A stretch of DNA of 64,000 bases. Origin: Chloroflexota bacterium (GTDB lineage Bacteria > Chloroflexota > Dehalococcoidia > Lucifugimonadales > Lucifugimonadaceae). Below, piece after piece: positions 52,601 to 60,991 of this stretch. The DNA lies in contig JABMNO010000049.1 in NCBI GenBank assembly GCA_013204555.1, forward strand, positions 62,001 to 126,000, written 5' to 3'. Every line of letters starts with the position of its first letter. The stretch's first letter is position 1. The position numbers were made by a program, and so were the translations under genes. Below the pieces are notes generated by a model. It worked only from the letters and a program-made list of their open reading frames with translations. It did no database searches and was not told where the DNA came from.

Positions 52601-54076
52601 TCATTTACCAATCAGACGGGCATATAAATCCTGTTGGCGCTCAATCGCCGATTGATATGTCGCGTGGGCGCCAGAGTCCGGATGGTACTCAACCCTTTCT
52701 CCGGAAGCGGGAGGGACATCCAGGGATTTCATGACGCCAAGCGCGTTCAGGGCGAGTACTGCAACTCCGCGAGCTGTGGTTCCACGTTCTGGAGCTGCCA
52801 CTACTGTTTTCCCTGTGGCATCGGCCACAATCTGCAACCATGTCGGCAGCTTGAGGATGGCCGCACCTCCCGCCATGATTTCCGTAAATTCGGTCCCGGA
52901 CTGATCCAGGAGCCGCGAAATCAGGGCGAATCGAAAGCTGATCGCTTCGATGGCCGCGCGCGCCATATCAGCAGGCGAGGTTGATGCGGTGATTCCCTGC
53001 CACGTGGCGCTGGCATCGCTTGCCCACCCGGGACTGCGTTCGCCCCGGAGGAACGGCAGAACAGTGAGGCCGTGACCATCTGGCTCAACGGTCGCTAACT
53101 CCACGTCTGTGATTCGTTCGCCAGTCAGCCGCAGTGTCTGGTGAAGCCAGTCGAGCATGCTCCCACCGTCAGTAACAGCGCCGCCAAGAAGCGAGAATTC
53201 CCGGTCAATGCAGTATGCCCACAACCCTGGTGGGATTGGAGAATCCTCCATCCGCACTATCGCGCGCATGGCACCCGTAGTCCCCACGGTAAGGACTGCC
53301 GTGTCCTGAGTGCATCGGCCAGAGCCGATATTTGCTCCCGCTCCGTCGCCCACAGCGAAATAGAACGGCACATTGGCCAGTTCGCTCCACTCAGAACGGT
53401 AGGGGTCTGCAAGTCCGTGGACCGACTCCGAGTAGTTGGCAAGTGTTGGCAGAGTTGAGGCGTCAAGACCAATAGCGTCGATCAGCGGTTGGTGCCAGCC
53501 AAGCGAATTACGGTCAAGCATTCCAGACCATGAGGCCACGGAGTAGCCGCAGGGAATCTCAATGGAGTCAAACCAGTGGTGGTAGAGGTACGCACCAAGG
53601 TCTATCCACTTTGTCACACGGGCGTATTCGTCGGGCCTGTGATTCTTGATCCAGAGGAGACGTGGAGCTTGATATGAGGTGTGGAGTGGTGCGCCGGTCG
53701 CCTCGTGGATAGCGTCCGCATCCACGATCTGCTTGATCTGCTCCACCTCTGGACCGGAGCCAGAGTGGGCATAGGTGTAGAGCGGCGTGACGGCGTTGCC
53801 GCTGGCATCGATTCCCACCACATTTCCCACAAAGCAGGCCATTCCTACGGCCGCAATGTCAGAACAGGCGGGACCGGCCTCCTTGAGGGTCTCTGAAATT
53901 ACCGTTTCGCAGGTCTGGCGGAGTGCTTCTGGATCTTCAAGGCCACTCGATGATGCAGTCCGTCGTATCTCGTGACCCACACCTTCAATGAGGCGGGCGT
54001 GGGAATCGTAGAGCCGGGCGCGTATCGACGTGCTTCCAACATCGAGAGCAAGGACGTACGGAGGGATTGGCGTCAT
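52601..54076 (-). CDS. FGGY-family carbohydrate kinase (gluconokinase/xylulokinase-like)
   Basis: 491 residues. LALDVGSTSIRARLYD is the first phosphate motif, AVLTVGTTGAMRAIV the second, and GGAVTDGGSMLDWL and IMAGGAAILKLPTWLQIVADATG complete the actin-like ATPase core. FGGY kinases phosphorylate gluconate, xylulose, glycerol and related sugars. The neighbouring lactonases point to gluconate or a similar aldonate. Confidence 0.9.
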   Translation of the reverse strand: MTPIPPYVLALDVGSTSIRARLYDSHARLIEGVGHEIRRTASSSGLEDPEALRQTCETVISETLKEAGPACSDIAAVGMACFVGNVVGIDASGNAVTPLYTYAHSGSGPEVEQIKQIVDADAIHEATGAPLHTSYQAPRLLWIKNHRPDEYARVTKWIDLGAYLYHHWFDSIEIPCGYSVASWSGMLDRNSLGWHQPLIDAIGLDASTLPTLANYSESVHGLADPYRSEWSELANVPFYFAVGDGAGANIGSGRCTQDTAVLTVGTTGAMRAIVRMEDSPIPPGLWAYCIDREFSLLGGAVTDGGSMLDWLHQTLRLTGERITDVELATVEPDGHGLTVLPFLRGERSPGWASDASATWQGITASTSPADMARAAIEAISFRFALISRLLDQSGTEFTEIMAGGAAILKLPTWLQIVADATGKTVVAAPERGTTARGVAVLALNALGVMKSLDVPPASGERVEYHPDSGAHATYQSAIERQQDLYARLIGK

Positions 54077-54093
54077 CTATGGCGCCTGTCCGG

Positions 54094-54984
54094 TCAAGCC
54101 CGTCGGGCGTCGATTACCCGCGTCTCTATTGAGTAGAGCGATGTTGATGCCGTGATGAACAGAGTCGTGCCGTTTTCACCGCCAAACTCGCAGTTCGCCG
54201 TTTTCTCTGGAACTGGTATGCGGCCAAGGAGGACGCCTTCGGATGAGAAGACCTGGACTCCATCGCCAGCCGATGTCCAGATGTTCCCAAACTGATCAAC
54301 CCGTAAACCATCTGAAGCGGGGGGCTCCGGTGCAGCGAAGAATCGTAGGTTAGAAAGACTGCCGTCATCGCCAACATCCATCATCCGGATATTTCGCGGC
54401 TCACCAGTGTCCGCAATGTAGAGAATCGACTCATCAGGCGAAAATGTCAGCCCGTTTGGACGATCAAACTGGTCTGCTGCGATGGTGACCTCGCCCGATT
54501 CCGGGTCGAGCCGATAGACGTAGTTGGCACCAATCTCACTGTCGCGCTTGAATCCCTCACTGTTGCTCAGGATGCCATAGGGCGGATCAGTAAACCAGAT
54601 GGTGCCATCAGATTTGACCACAACATCGTTGGGTGAGTTAAACCTGCCACCCCGGTACTCTTTCACCAGCGTCGTGTATGTGCCGTCGGCTTCCCGTCTC
54701 GTCACGCTGTTCGAACTGTGCTCGCACGTGATGATGTTGCCGTTCCGGTCCAGAGTGTGACCGTTAGCGTGATTGGATGGCTCCCGGAACACGGACGCTC
54801 CGCCCGCAGCCGTCCACCGCCATTCACGATTGCTGCGAACGTCACTCCAGACAAGCGCACTCTCATTGGGAATCCACACAGGCCCTTCAGCCCAAATGCA
54901 GCCATCGGCAAGCTTCTGGAGTTCAGCGCCTGATTCGATCAGCGAACGGAACGTATCGTCAACAACTACATAGGAATTGGTCAC
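54094..54984 (-). CDS. SMP-30/gluconolactonase-family propeller (copy 2)
   Basis: 296 residues. Metal-type residues are in WAEGPVWIPNESALVWSD (E), FNSPNDVVVKSDG (N) and RPNGLTFSPDESILYIAD (N, D), as in SMP-30 lactonases. Opens a sugar lactone to the aldonate. No signal peptide. The gene starts 4 bases inside the previous one (copy 1) and 17 bases before the kinase. Confidence 0.9.
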   Translation of the reverse strand: MTNSYVVVDDTFRSLIESGAELQKLADGCIWAEGPVWIPNESALVWSDVRSNREWRWTAAGGASVFREPSNHANGHTLDRNGNIITCEHSSNSVTRREADGTYTTLVKEYRGGRFNSPNDVVVKSDGTIWFTDPPYGILSNSEGFKRDSEIGANYVYRLDPESGEVTIAADQFDRPNGLTFSPDESILYIADTGEPRNIRMMDVGDDGSLSNLRFFAAPEPPASDGLRVDQFGNIWTSAGDGVQVFSSEGVLLGRIPVPEKTANCEFGGENGTTLFITASTSLYSIETRVIDARRA

Positions 54985-55928
54985 TCAGCTTCCTCTGTGG
55001 GTGCGGGTGCGGGTGGGTTCGGTCGTTTTGCCCCTGCCGTCAGGACTGGGATAGCCCAGACAGAGTCAGTGGCGGTGATGAACAGTGTTTTGCGGTCGGG
55101 TCTTCCAAACGACAAGTTCGCAGCCACCTGCGGCGTTTTGATTTTGCCAATCAATTCGCCTTTCGGATTGTGGCACTGCACGCCATCTCCCGCCGCTATC
55201 CACAGGTTTCCCTGTACGTCTATTCTCATGCCATCTGGCACCCAGGGATCAACCTCCGCGAACAGTCGACGGTTCGCAAGGCGCTCTCCATCAACTACGT
55301 CAAATGCCATTACATGGTGGTTTTCTTCCTCACCGTGCGTCCGGGCGGTATCGCCAACGTAGAGAATCGACTCGTCCAGAGAAAACGCGAGCCCGTTCGG
55401 CTTGTCCATATCATCGATAACCGCACGCACGCGCCGCGTCTCAGGGTCGAACCTGTAGACCCGGTTGGTTTCTTGATCTGGTAGTTCGCCGTGGCCAAGT
55501 TCAGGGTGAAGGGCGCCGTAATCTGGATCGCTGAACCAGACTGATCCATCAGATTTCACAATAATGTCATTTGGCGATGTAAGTTTGCGGCCTCCGTACT
55601 GGTGAATGTACGGGTGAACGGAACCATCCAACTCCGTGATCGAAACCTGCCTGCCGCTGGTTTCGCAAGACAATATCCGTCCTTCACGATCCACCGTATG
55701 GCCGTTGGTATTGCCGCATGGCTCACGGAACACCGAGATGCCGCCCTCTTCAGACCAGCGATAAATTCGGTTATTGGGAATATCGCTCCAGATGAGGTAA
55801 TCGCCATTGGGAACGTAGCAGCACCCTTCAGTGAACCCCATACCGCTGGCGATCTGAACCAACTTGGCGTTTTCGTCGACGAGTTTTTTGAAGGCGGGTT
55901 TTATTACTTGAACAGCAGATTCCGGCAT
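54981..55928 (-). CDS. SMP-30/gluconolactonase-family propeller (copy 1)
   Basis: 315 residues, same fold: FTEGCCYVPNGDYLIWSD, LTSPNDIIVKSDGSVWFSD and KPNGLAFSLDESILYVGD carry the divalent-metal site. It has a proline-rich tail ending in PAPAPTEEAE-like residues. Heads the operon; the stop overlaps the start of copy 2. It probably shares a lactone substrate or acts on the next isomer. Confidence 0.9.
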   Translation of the reverse strand: MPESAVQVIKPAFKKLVDENAKLVQIASGMGFTEGCCYVPNGDYLIWSDIPNNRIYRWSEEGGISVFREPCGNTNGHTVDREGRILSCETSGRQVSITELDGSVHPYIHQYGGRKLTSPNDIIVKSDGSVWFSDPDYGALHPELGHGELPDQETNRVYRFDPETRRVRAVIDDMDKPNGLAFSLDESILYVGDTARTHGEEENHHVMAFDVVDGERLANRRLFAEVDPWVPDGMRIDVQGNLWIAAGDGVQCHNPKGELIGKIKTPQVAANLSFGRPDRKTLFITATDSVWAIPVLTAGAKRPNPPAPAPTEEAE

Positions 55929-55944
55929 GCTTCTCCTAAGCCAA

Positions 55945-55964
55945 GGTCCATCATCAAATGGACC
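55945..55964. promoter_or_regulatory. Inverted repeat before the sugar operon
   Basis: GGTCCAT-CATCAA-ATGGACC, a perfect 7-bp repeat, ends 17 bases upstream of the first lactonase ATG. A regulator site or 5' UTR hairpin for the sugar module is plausible. Confidence 0.4.
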
Positions 55965-56095
55965 GGACGAACGCCGATATTACCCGACTGAGCCAAAAGG
56001 CCCAACTCTGGGAGGTTACGCAGTTCAATGAATGGGTAATTTTGGGGGTCAGTTTGCAGAATAAAAAACGCCAGTTTCACCAGATTCAAATCACC

Positions 56096-57169
56096 TCATG
56101 AGCCGGGAGGAAGGAACACGCCCAGGTGACTTATATAGTGGATGTAAATCAGGACAGCGATGTCTGCCACGAGCAACAGGGCGACGGTCCCGCCAATGAA
56201 GGTTAGTCGTCGCAGGGCCCGGGTTGGCTGATAACCGTTCTCGAACCCAGAAGCCTCTTCGGCGGGCGCCAGGATTCGTGCAGGTCGCACAATCAGTGCG
56301 TTGACCCTGAAAGCGAACACAACAAGTACGAGCAGCATTAACGGCTTCACGAGAAACGCAGCGAGATAGGCTTCGGAATAGGGAAGCTCCAAGAGGTCCT
56401 TCACATCGTAGATACCGGGCGCTCCGTTTGGGGCATCGAATGCGGCGCCGTATAGCCCCGTGGCGAGCAACCCAAGTAGACCAAGCAAACTGAACCGCAG
56501 GAAGTATTTCCCCACTGGTCCTCGTAGCAGATTTCGTCCAGATTCCCCCAGCCAGGCTGCCAACAGGACGGTCCCCAGCAGACCGAAGGACGCGACCGAT
56601 GAAACTGAGTGCAGAACCCTCAGCACTATGGAGACGATGTCCGGCCACAATCCAAAACTGAAGAATAGTTGCAACTGGCGAACCCGTGCGGCTTCTGTCT
56701 GGAGACTCGATTCCTCGGCATCACTCAATATGACAGGCCGAACACTCTCAATGAATGTCGTGCTTCCTTCGCCGGCAGAAAATGCACTGGTCACGTCAAT
56801 CTTTATGTTCCAGTCACCAAACCGTGTGAAAAGGACCTCTCCAACGTAAACGCCTTGTTCGGTACCCAACTCGGTGAGGCTTACACGACCCAGGTCTTCG
56901 CCACCCTCAGTACGGAATCCAGATAGCTGCACATCCGCTCCCTCGACTCGGTCAAGGTCGCCGGCGAACAACACTTCTAGCCGGAAAAGACGGCGAAGTG
57001 GCTCAGACTCATCCGGAGCGAGCGCGCTCACAAAAAGAGCAAGCTCTTTGCCGTGCGCGCTGGCGGTCTTTCCCTCCAAATTGGTGGAAATGACAATCGC
57101 GACGAGCGCGAGAACGAGCGCAAGAATTCCGATCCGAACAGGACCTGTCGTAGCTGCTGAAAGGGTCAT
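56096..57169 (-). CDS. CopD-like membrane protein with N-terminal extracytoplasmic beta domain
   Basis: 357 residues. Helix at 11-28, then an extracytoplasmic domain (about 35-145, LFVSALAPDESEPLRRLFRL and the like) resembling FixH/YtkA or CopC-type domains. From about 175 several helices follow (VLRVLHSVSSVASFGLLGTV, FSLLGLLGLLATGLYGAAF, LVKPLMLLVLVVFAF). The helix set resembles CopD. It probably helps move copper or stabilises an assembly step. Last gene of the respiratory cluster. Confidence 0.6.
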   Translation of the reverse strand: MTLSAATTGPVRIGILALVLALVAIVISTNLEGKTASAHGKELALFVSALAPDESEPLRRLFRLEVLFAGDLDRVEGADVQLSGFRTEGGEDLGRVSLTELGTEQGVYVGEVLFTRFGDWNIKIDVTSAFSAGEGSTTFIESVRPVILSDAEESSLQTEAARVRQLQLFFSFGLWPDIVSIVLRVLHSVSSVASFGLLGTVLLAAWLGESGRNLLRGPVGKYFLRFSLLGLLGLLATGLYGAAFDAPNGAPGIYDVKDLLELPYSEAYLAAFLVKPLMLLVLVVFAFRVNALIVRPARILAPAEEASGFENGYQPTRALRRLTFIGGTVALLLVADIAVLIYIHYISHLGVFLPPGS

Positions 57170-57178
57170 ATGGCGGGA

Positions 57179-57751
57179 CTAGGGGACAGCCACGATTGTG
57201 ACTTCGAGTCGATGCTCCTCTTTGGAGTTAGGTGCCTGAACCTGCAATAACTGAGCCCATGGACCAAACATGATGTAGTCGAGCCGGAAAATATAGTGAC
57301 CAGTGGCGCTATCTTGCGATGATCCAGAAAACGGACCATGCGCCATGGAGAACATGTCATAGTCGATTGCAACGTCAGCGCCCTTCACTGGCTCGCCTGA
57401 TCCATCATGGAGATACAGGTCTAACCACGCCGTGAGTGTGTTCGTTGGATATGGATCAATGAAAATTTCGGCCATTAGATCGTCTGCGAGGCGGATGGCG
57501 CCTCCGTTTCGCAGTGGAGTGCGAGCTTCATCACCGTCCTGCAATTTCACCTGGAGCAGACTATCCTCTGGGCCAATGCTGGAGGGCAGCACTCCGCGGA
57601 CGATCGACTCATCAGTTACAGGCGTTCCACTGGGAGCGGCGGAAGGTGTGTCGGTAGCTGCGAGCCCTTTATCGCTGGAACATCCAACTAGAACCGCTAT
57701 GAACGCCGCCGATAAAAGCAACGCTCCCTGATTTACGCGAAACAACTTCAA
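57179..57751 (-). CDS. FixH/YtkA-like lipoprotein
   Basis: 190 residues. Lipobox VLVGC (C24), then a Ser/Ala/Thr-rich linker, then a beta domain with TAWLDLYLHDGSGEPVKGADV and GHYIFRLDYIMFGPWAQ, as in FixH/YtkA-type proteins linked with cytochrome oxidase assembly. No metal motif is certain. Its start overlaps the TlpA stop by four bases, so it is coupled to that gene. Confidence 0.65.
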   Translation of the reverse strand: MKLFRVNQGALLLSAAFIAVLVGCSSDKGLAATDTPSAAPSGTPVTDESIVRGVLPSSIGPEDSLLQVKLQDGDEARTPLRNGGAIRLADDLMAEIFIDPYPTNTLTAWLDLYLHDGSGEPVKGADVAIDYDMFSMAHGPFSGSSQDSATGHYIFRLDYIMFGPWAQLLQVQAPNSKEEHRLEVTIVAVP

Positions 57752-58260
57752 ATCGCTACTCCCAGGATCGCCGCCACGCCGTGATCTATCTGTTTCGATT
57801 TAGGTTCCCCTAAGGTCTTGTATTGCAGGGTCCCCTCGCGATCAATGAAGAAGGTCATTGGCAGCAAGAGAACCTCGTACCGCACAACTATCTCACCATT
57901 CTGATCGATCACCACCGGCAGATCCACGCCGATCTCCTTGAAGAACGCTTCGATAGCGCTTTCTGACTCGCCAGTGTTGATCGCGAGCACGGTGAGATCA
58001 TCGTCAGCATGCTCGGTTGCAAGTTGGGCCAGCACCGGCAGCTCCTGTTTGCACGGCACGCAGGTAGAAGCCCAGAAAGTAAGTATCACTGGCTTGCCAA
58101 GAAGTGATTCGGAGCTAACGTGCTCGTCCGTCAGCAGGGTTCCTGCATACGGGGGAGCGGGGGAACCGTATTCAACTGAATACTCATCGACTCCTGTCCC
58201 ACCGCCACACCCCAGAATCATAGCCGTCGCAATAGCGATAACCGCTAGGCGGGACAGCAC
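57748..58260 (-). CDS. TlpA/ResA-like thioredoxin-fold lipoprotein
   Basis: 170 residues. Lipobox MILGC (C18), then a thioredoxin fold with FWASTCVPCKQELP (C67, C70) and cis-Pro region LLPMTFFID. Extracytoplasmic reductant of apocytochrome or copper-site cysteines. It overlaps the SCO1 gene by 16 bases, and the pair fits cytochrome or CuA maturation. Confidence 0.88.
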   Translation of the reverse strand: MLSRLAVIAIATAMILGCGGGTGVDEYSVEYGSPAPPYAGTLLTDEHVSSESLLGKPVILTFWASTCVPCKQELPVLAQLATEHADDDLTVLAINTGESESAIEAFFKEIGVDLPVVIDQNGEIVVRYEVLLLPMTFFIDREGTLQYKTLGEPKSKQIDHGVAAILGVAI

Positions 58261-59528
58261 AGGGCACCACCCAGCCAGAAAAGGGCGTCAAGCGTCTCCG
58301 TGAACGACTCACCCCGTATCTCAACCATCACGTTCTCATTGGTGCCCACGCCGATGTAACTGGAATCAGGCCCCTGGAACATGAAGTAGATACCAAACGC
58401 CTCTCCGTCCTCGTCCTCTTTGCCCAGGTTGATCCAGCCTGCTTCTTCAAGGCCACTCATGCGGGCGACAAAGTACCGTTTGGTGGGTATCGTTCCAGCG
58501 AAGTTGTGGACGGACTGCCCCGTGATTCCGGGGTCGAGTTCCCACTCTTCCCAGTAATAAGAGGTGGCATCTTCAAGCTTTGCCGCCGCGTTCTCGCTTA
58601 GCCCAACCAGCGGCAGGTCAACGGCTTCGGAGCCTGATGAATCTGGTGCTGATTCCACTACCGGAACCAACTCATTTAGCCTCTCGATCATGTCTTCGCC
58701 CCAGCCCACACCATAATAGTGGTGTCGCTCCCGCCCGCCTGGATCGACGATCACGGTGAGCGCGGTGTGGTCAAACATCGCCACACCCATCATGGCGGGA
58801 GCGGGTGTGTAGCTCACTCCATATGCCTGAGCTATCGCGTCAGTTCGGAACTTCTCACCCGTCAACCAGGACCATCCCGGTACGTTCCCACCAACTTTGT
58901 CGGCGTATGTCTTCATGGCGGAAACATCGTCGCGTTCAAAGTCGAATGAGAAGGTCACGAGTTCTACCTCATCCCCCAACCTGTCTCCCAGTGCCTCTTT
59001 TACCTTTAGCATTTCGCCAGTAAGCGCCGGGCACACGGTCATGCAGTTGGTGTAAATCCAGTCCATCACCACCCACTTGCCCCTGAAATCACTCAGGCTG
59101 GTCTCGTTGCCGTCCTGGTCAAGAAGTTTGAATCCCGTGGCTGCCCGGTCGATCGGCCTGACGATGAACGCGTCTCTGCCAGCGCGGATGTCATTAGCGG
59201 TAATATCCACATCTGAGGATCGGGGGAGATCCGACTCAACGATCTCGGTCTCCATGGAATCCACGCTGTCCATCGCCACTTCGGCGTCCTTGGACATATC
59301 GCCATCCAGATCCATGGCTATCGCAGGATCGGATACCACAGACGTGGCGTCACTGGTGTCTATGGCCGCAGGTACTTCGTGAGCAGCCTCGGACCCGATG
59401 GCCGACTGGGATACAGACTCGCCGCCGCAACCGGTCATGATCGTCACCAAAAGCAACATCAGCCCCAGGGTTGCCGCGTGGTGCAAGCGTCTTGCGTCTT
59501 TTGCTATGCGTGCTTTTTCGGTCATCAA
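58245..59528 (-). CDS. SCO1/SenC copper chaperone with long extra domain
   Basis: 427 residues, about twice the usual length. Lipobox IMTGC (C34); Asp/Ser-rich linker 40-110; SCO domain 120-290 with C162 and C166 in TNCMTVCP and the copper His H254 in FDHTAL. A C-terminal segment of about 120 residues (305-427) with YYWEEWELDPGI, RYFVARMSGLEEAGWINLG and a terminal CC (424-425) is not a known part of SCO. It may bind another metal or partner. Expected to load CuA of a haem-copper oxidase. Confidence 0.87.
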   Translation of the reverse strand: MMTEKARIAKDARRLHHAATLGLMLLLVTIMTGCGGESVSQSAIGSEAAHEVPAAIDTSDATSVVSDPAIAMDLDGDMSKDAEVAMDSVDSMETEIVESDLPRSSDVDITANDIRAGRDAFIVRPIDRAATGFKLLDQDGNETSLSDFRGKWVVMDWIYTNCMTVCPALTGEMLKVKEALGDRLGDEVELVTFSFDFERDDVSAMKTYADKVGGNVPGWSWLTGEKFRTDAIAQAYGVSYTPAPAMMGVAMFDHTALTVIVDPGGRERHHYYGVGWGEDMIERLNELVPVVESAPDSSGSEAVDLPLVGLSENAAAKLEDATSYYWEEWELDPGITGQSVHNFAGTIPTKRYFVARMSGLEEAGWINLGKEDEDGEAFGIYFMFQGPDSSYIGVGTNENVMVEIRGESFTETLDALFWLGGALCCPA

Positions 59529-59588
59529 GTGGCGTCTTTTCTATTCCGATACCTTTTCAGGTATTGCGTTCCTAAATGCTCTGACGGA

Positions 59589-60167
59589 TCACTCCGGCTG
59601 AGTGCCAAGCCAGGCAACGTACTCAAATACGGCTATTTTCTCTTCTTTCGTAAGGTTGATGAACTCCATCGCCCCCGATTCTCCATTGAGCCGAGCCTCT
59701 TCAAATAGCGCCAGAGTTTTACCACGGTTCGGGGGTGCGCCGAGGCCTGAGGGGCCGTCCCCTTCACCCTTCAATCCGTGGCAGAAAGCACAGCCAACTC
59801 CGCCGGCAGTTTTTTCAAATATGATCTTTCCCGCGGCCAACAACGCCTTATCAAATCCGCCCTCTGGAACCTCGACATCCGGTGCGGCCGTGGCGGTAGG
59901 TTCGGGTGGAGTTGTTGCTACCGGTGCTGCTGTGGCCTTGGGCGCTGCGGACGTCGGCACAGTAGTGGGCTCCGGCGCCATTGTAGGTTGGGGAGCGATG
60001 GTTGGCGTCGGCTCGGGTTGAGCGGTCGCCGTCGCGGACGGTGGGGCCATGGTCGGCGCGGGTGAACTACCGCTATCAGAACTTCCGCAGGCTGCCAGGA
60101 ATATCAAGGTCATGAGGGCGGCCACGACCAACATTCGGTAAACAAAAACGTCCGAGGCCTTTTTCAT
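59589..60167 (-). CDS. Monohaem cytochrome c lipoprotein
   Basis: 192 residues from the ATG at 60167 (GGAGAG upstream); the longer frame to 60473 is rejected. Lipobox LAAC (C27), a long Pro/Thr/Ala linker (35-98), then a class I cytochrome c domain with CAFCH at 126-130 and GAMEFINLTKEEK in the distal helix. Carries electrons outside the membrane, tethered by lipid and a flexible arm. It follows the cupredoxin-like gene. Confidence 0.9.
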   Translation of the reverse strand: MKKASDVFVYRMLVVAALMTLIFLAACGSSDSGSSPAPTMAPPSATATAQPEPTPTIAPQPTMAPEPTTVPTSAAPKATAAPVATTPPEPTATAAPDVEVPEGGFDKALLAAGKIIFEKTAGGVGCAFCHGLKGEGDGPSGLGAPPNRGKTLALFEEARLNGESGAMEFINLTKEEKIAVFEYVAWLGTQPE

Positions 60168-60304
60168 AACGGACTCTCCAATCGACGAGTTATCCAAAAC
60201 CGAACCACCACCATCTATGCCAATCCTGATATCGATTATTGACCTCTGGACGAGGCGTTGTAGTGATTTTTCTATAGTAACTCTGAGAATTCCATGAGAA
60301 ATCA

Positions 60305-60943
60305 TTAGTACACGGTCACCTGTGCTGAAAATTCCGGGTGGAGGGGATCCACGACCTGGAACGTGCCAAGATTTGTTGCTATGAAGCGTACAACCTCTAG
60401 TTGTCCTATTTCTGTATATCCGTGAACCTCTTTGCCGGTCGGTTGAATGCCTGCACGTGATTCTGATCGCCACGGCACGAAATCTTTATCGTGGTGGGCG
60501 TCATGGTCTTCTTCTGTGATGCCCTCTTCCCGCACGACAACATTCTCCGGTTCAGAAATCCACAATAATCCGGCTGGAATCAGACCTTCGACCCGATAGT
60601 GATACTCAGTAGTTCCACGATTTCGCATCACGAGTTGTACCTCTCGCCCTACCGGGATGTACAGTTCTTCCGGTTTTGGCCCGGTACTGGTCAGGTTGAC
60701 ATTGAACATGAGAGGAAGAATCTCAGACGTAACTACCTGAGTAGCCGAAATTGGTGCGGCAGTTGGATCAATGATTTCTGTCGCCACCGAAAGGGCAGTG
60801 GCTACCGGACTGGCCGTCGCCACGGATTGCGGAGACGTCTCAGATTCCACCGCAGCGTTTGGAGCGCCATCATCGCCGCCGCAACCCGCTATGAGGAGCG
60901 AAAAAGGGACGAGGCCGATCAGAAATCCACGTTGAATCCTCAT
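60305..60943 (-). CDS. Cupredoxin-like lipoprotein
   Basis: 212 residues from the ATG at 60943 (AGGA upstream). Lipobox LIAGC (C21) and linker, then strands EELYIPVGREVQLVMRNRG and FIATNLGTFQVVDPLHPEF that fit a cupredoxin fold. A His/Asp-rich loop (EEDHDAHHDKDF) is inserted before the last strands. A full type-1 copper set is not clear, so it may bind copper differently or none. Confidence 0.65.
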   Translation of the reverse strand: MRIQRGFLIGLVPFSLLIAGCGGDDGAPNAAVESETSPQSVATASPVATALSVATEIIDPTAAPISATQVVTSEILPLMFNVNLTSTGPKPEELYIPVGREVQLVMRNRGTTEYHYRVEGLIPAGLLWISEPENVVVREEGITEEDHDAHHDKDFVPWRSESRAGIQPTGKEVHGYTEIGQLEVVRFIATNLGTFQVVDPLHPEFSAQVTVY

Positions 60944-60991
60944 ATTGGAAATCCTCATACTGACGCTTCGGCAGACCATGAAACGAATTGC

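Noticed and set aside
60168-60473. 102-residue N-terminal extension of the cytochrome c lipoprotein
   Set aside because: A lipoprotein signal cannot be internal; the ATG at 60167 has GGAGAG.
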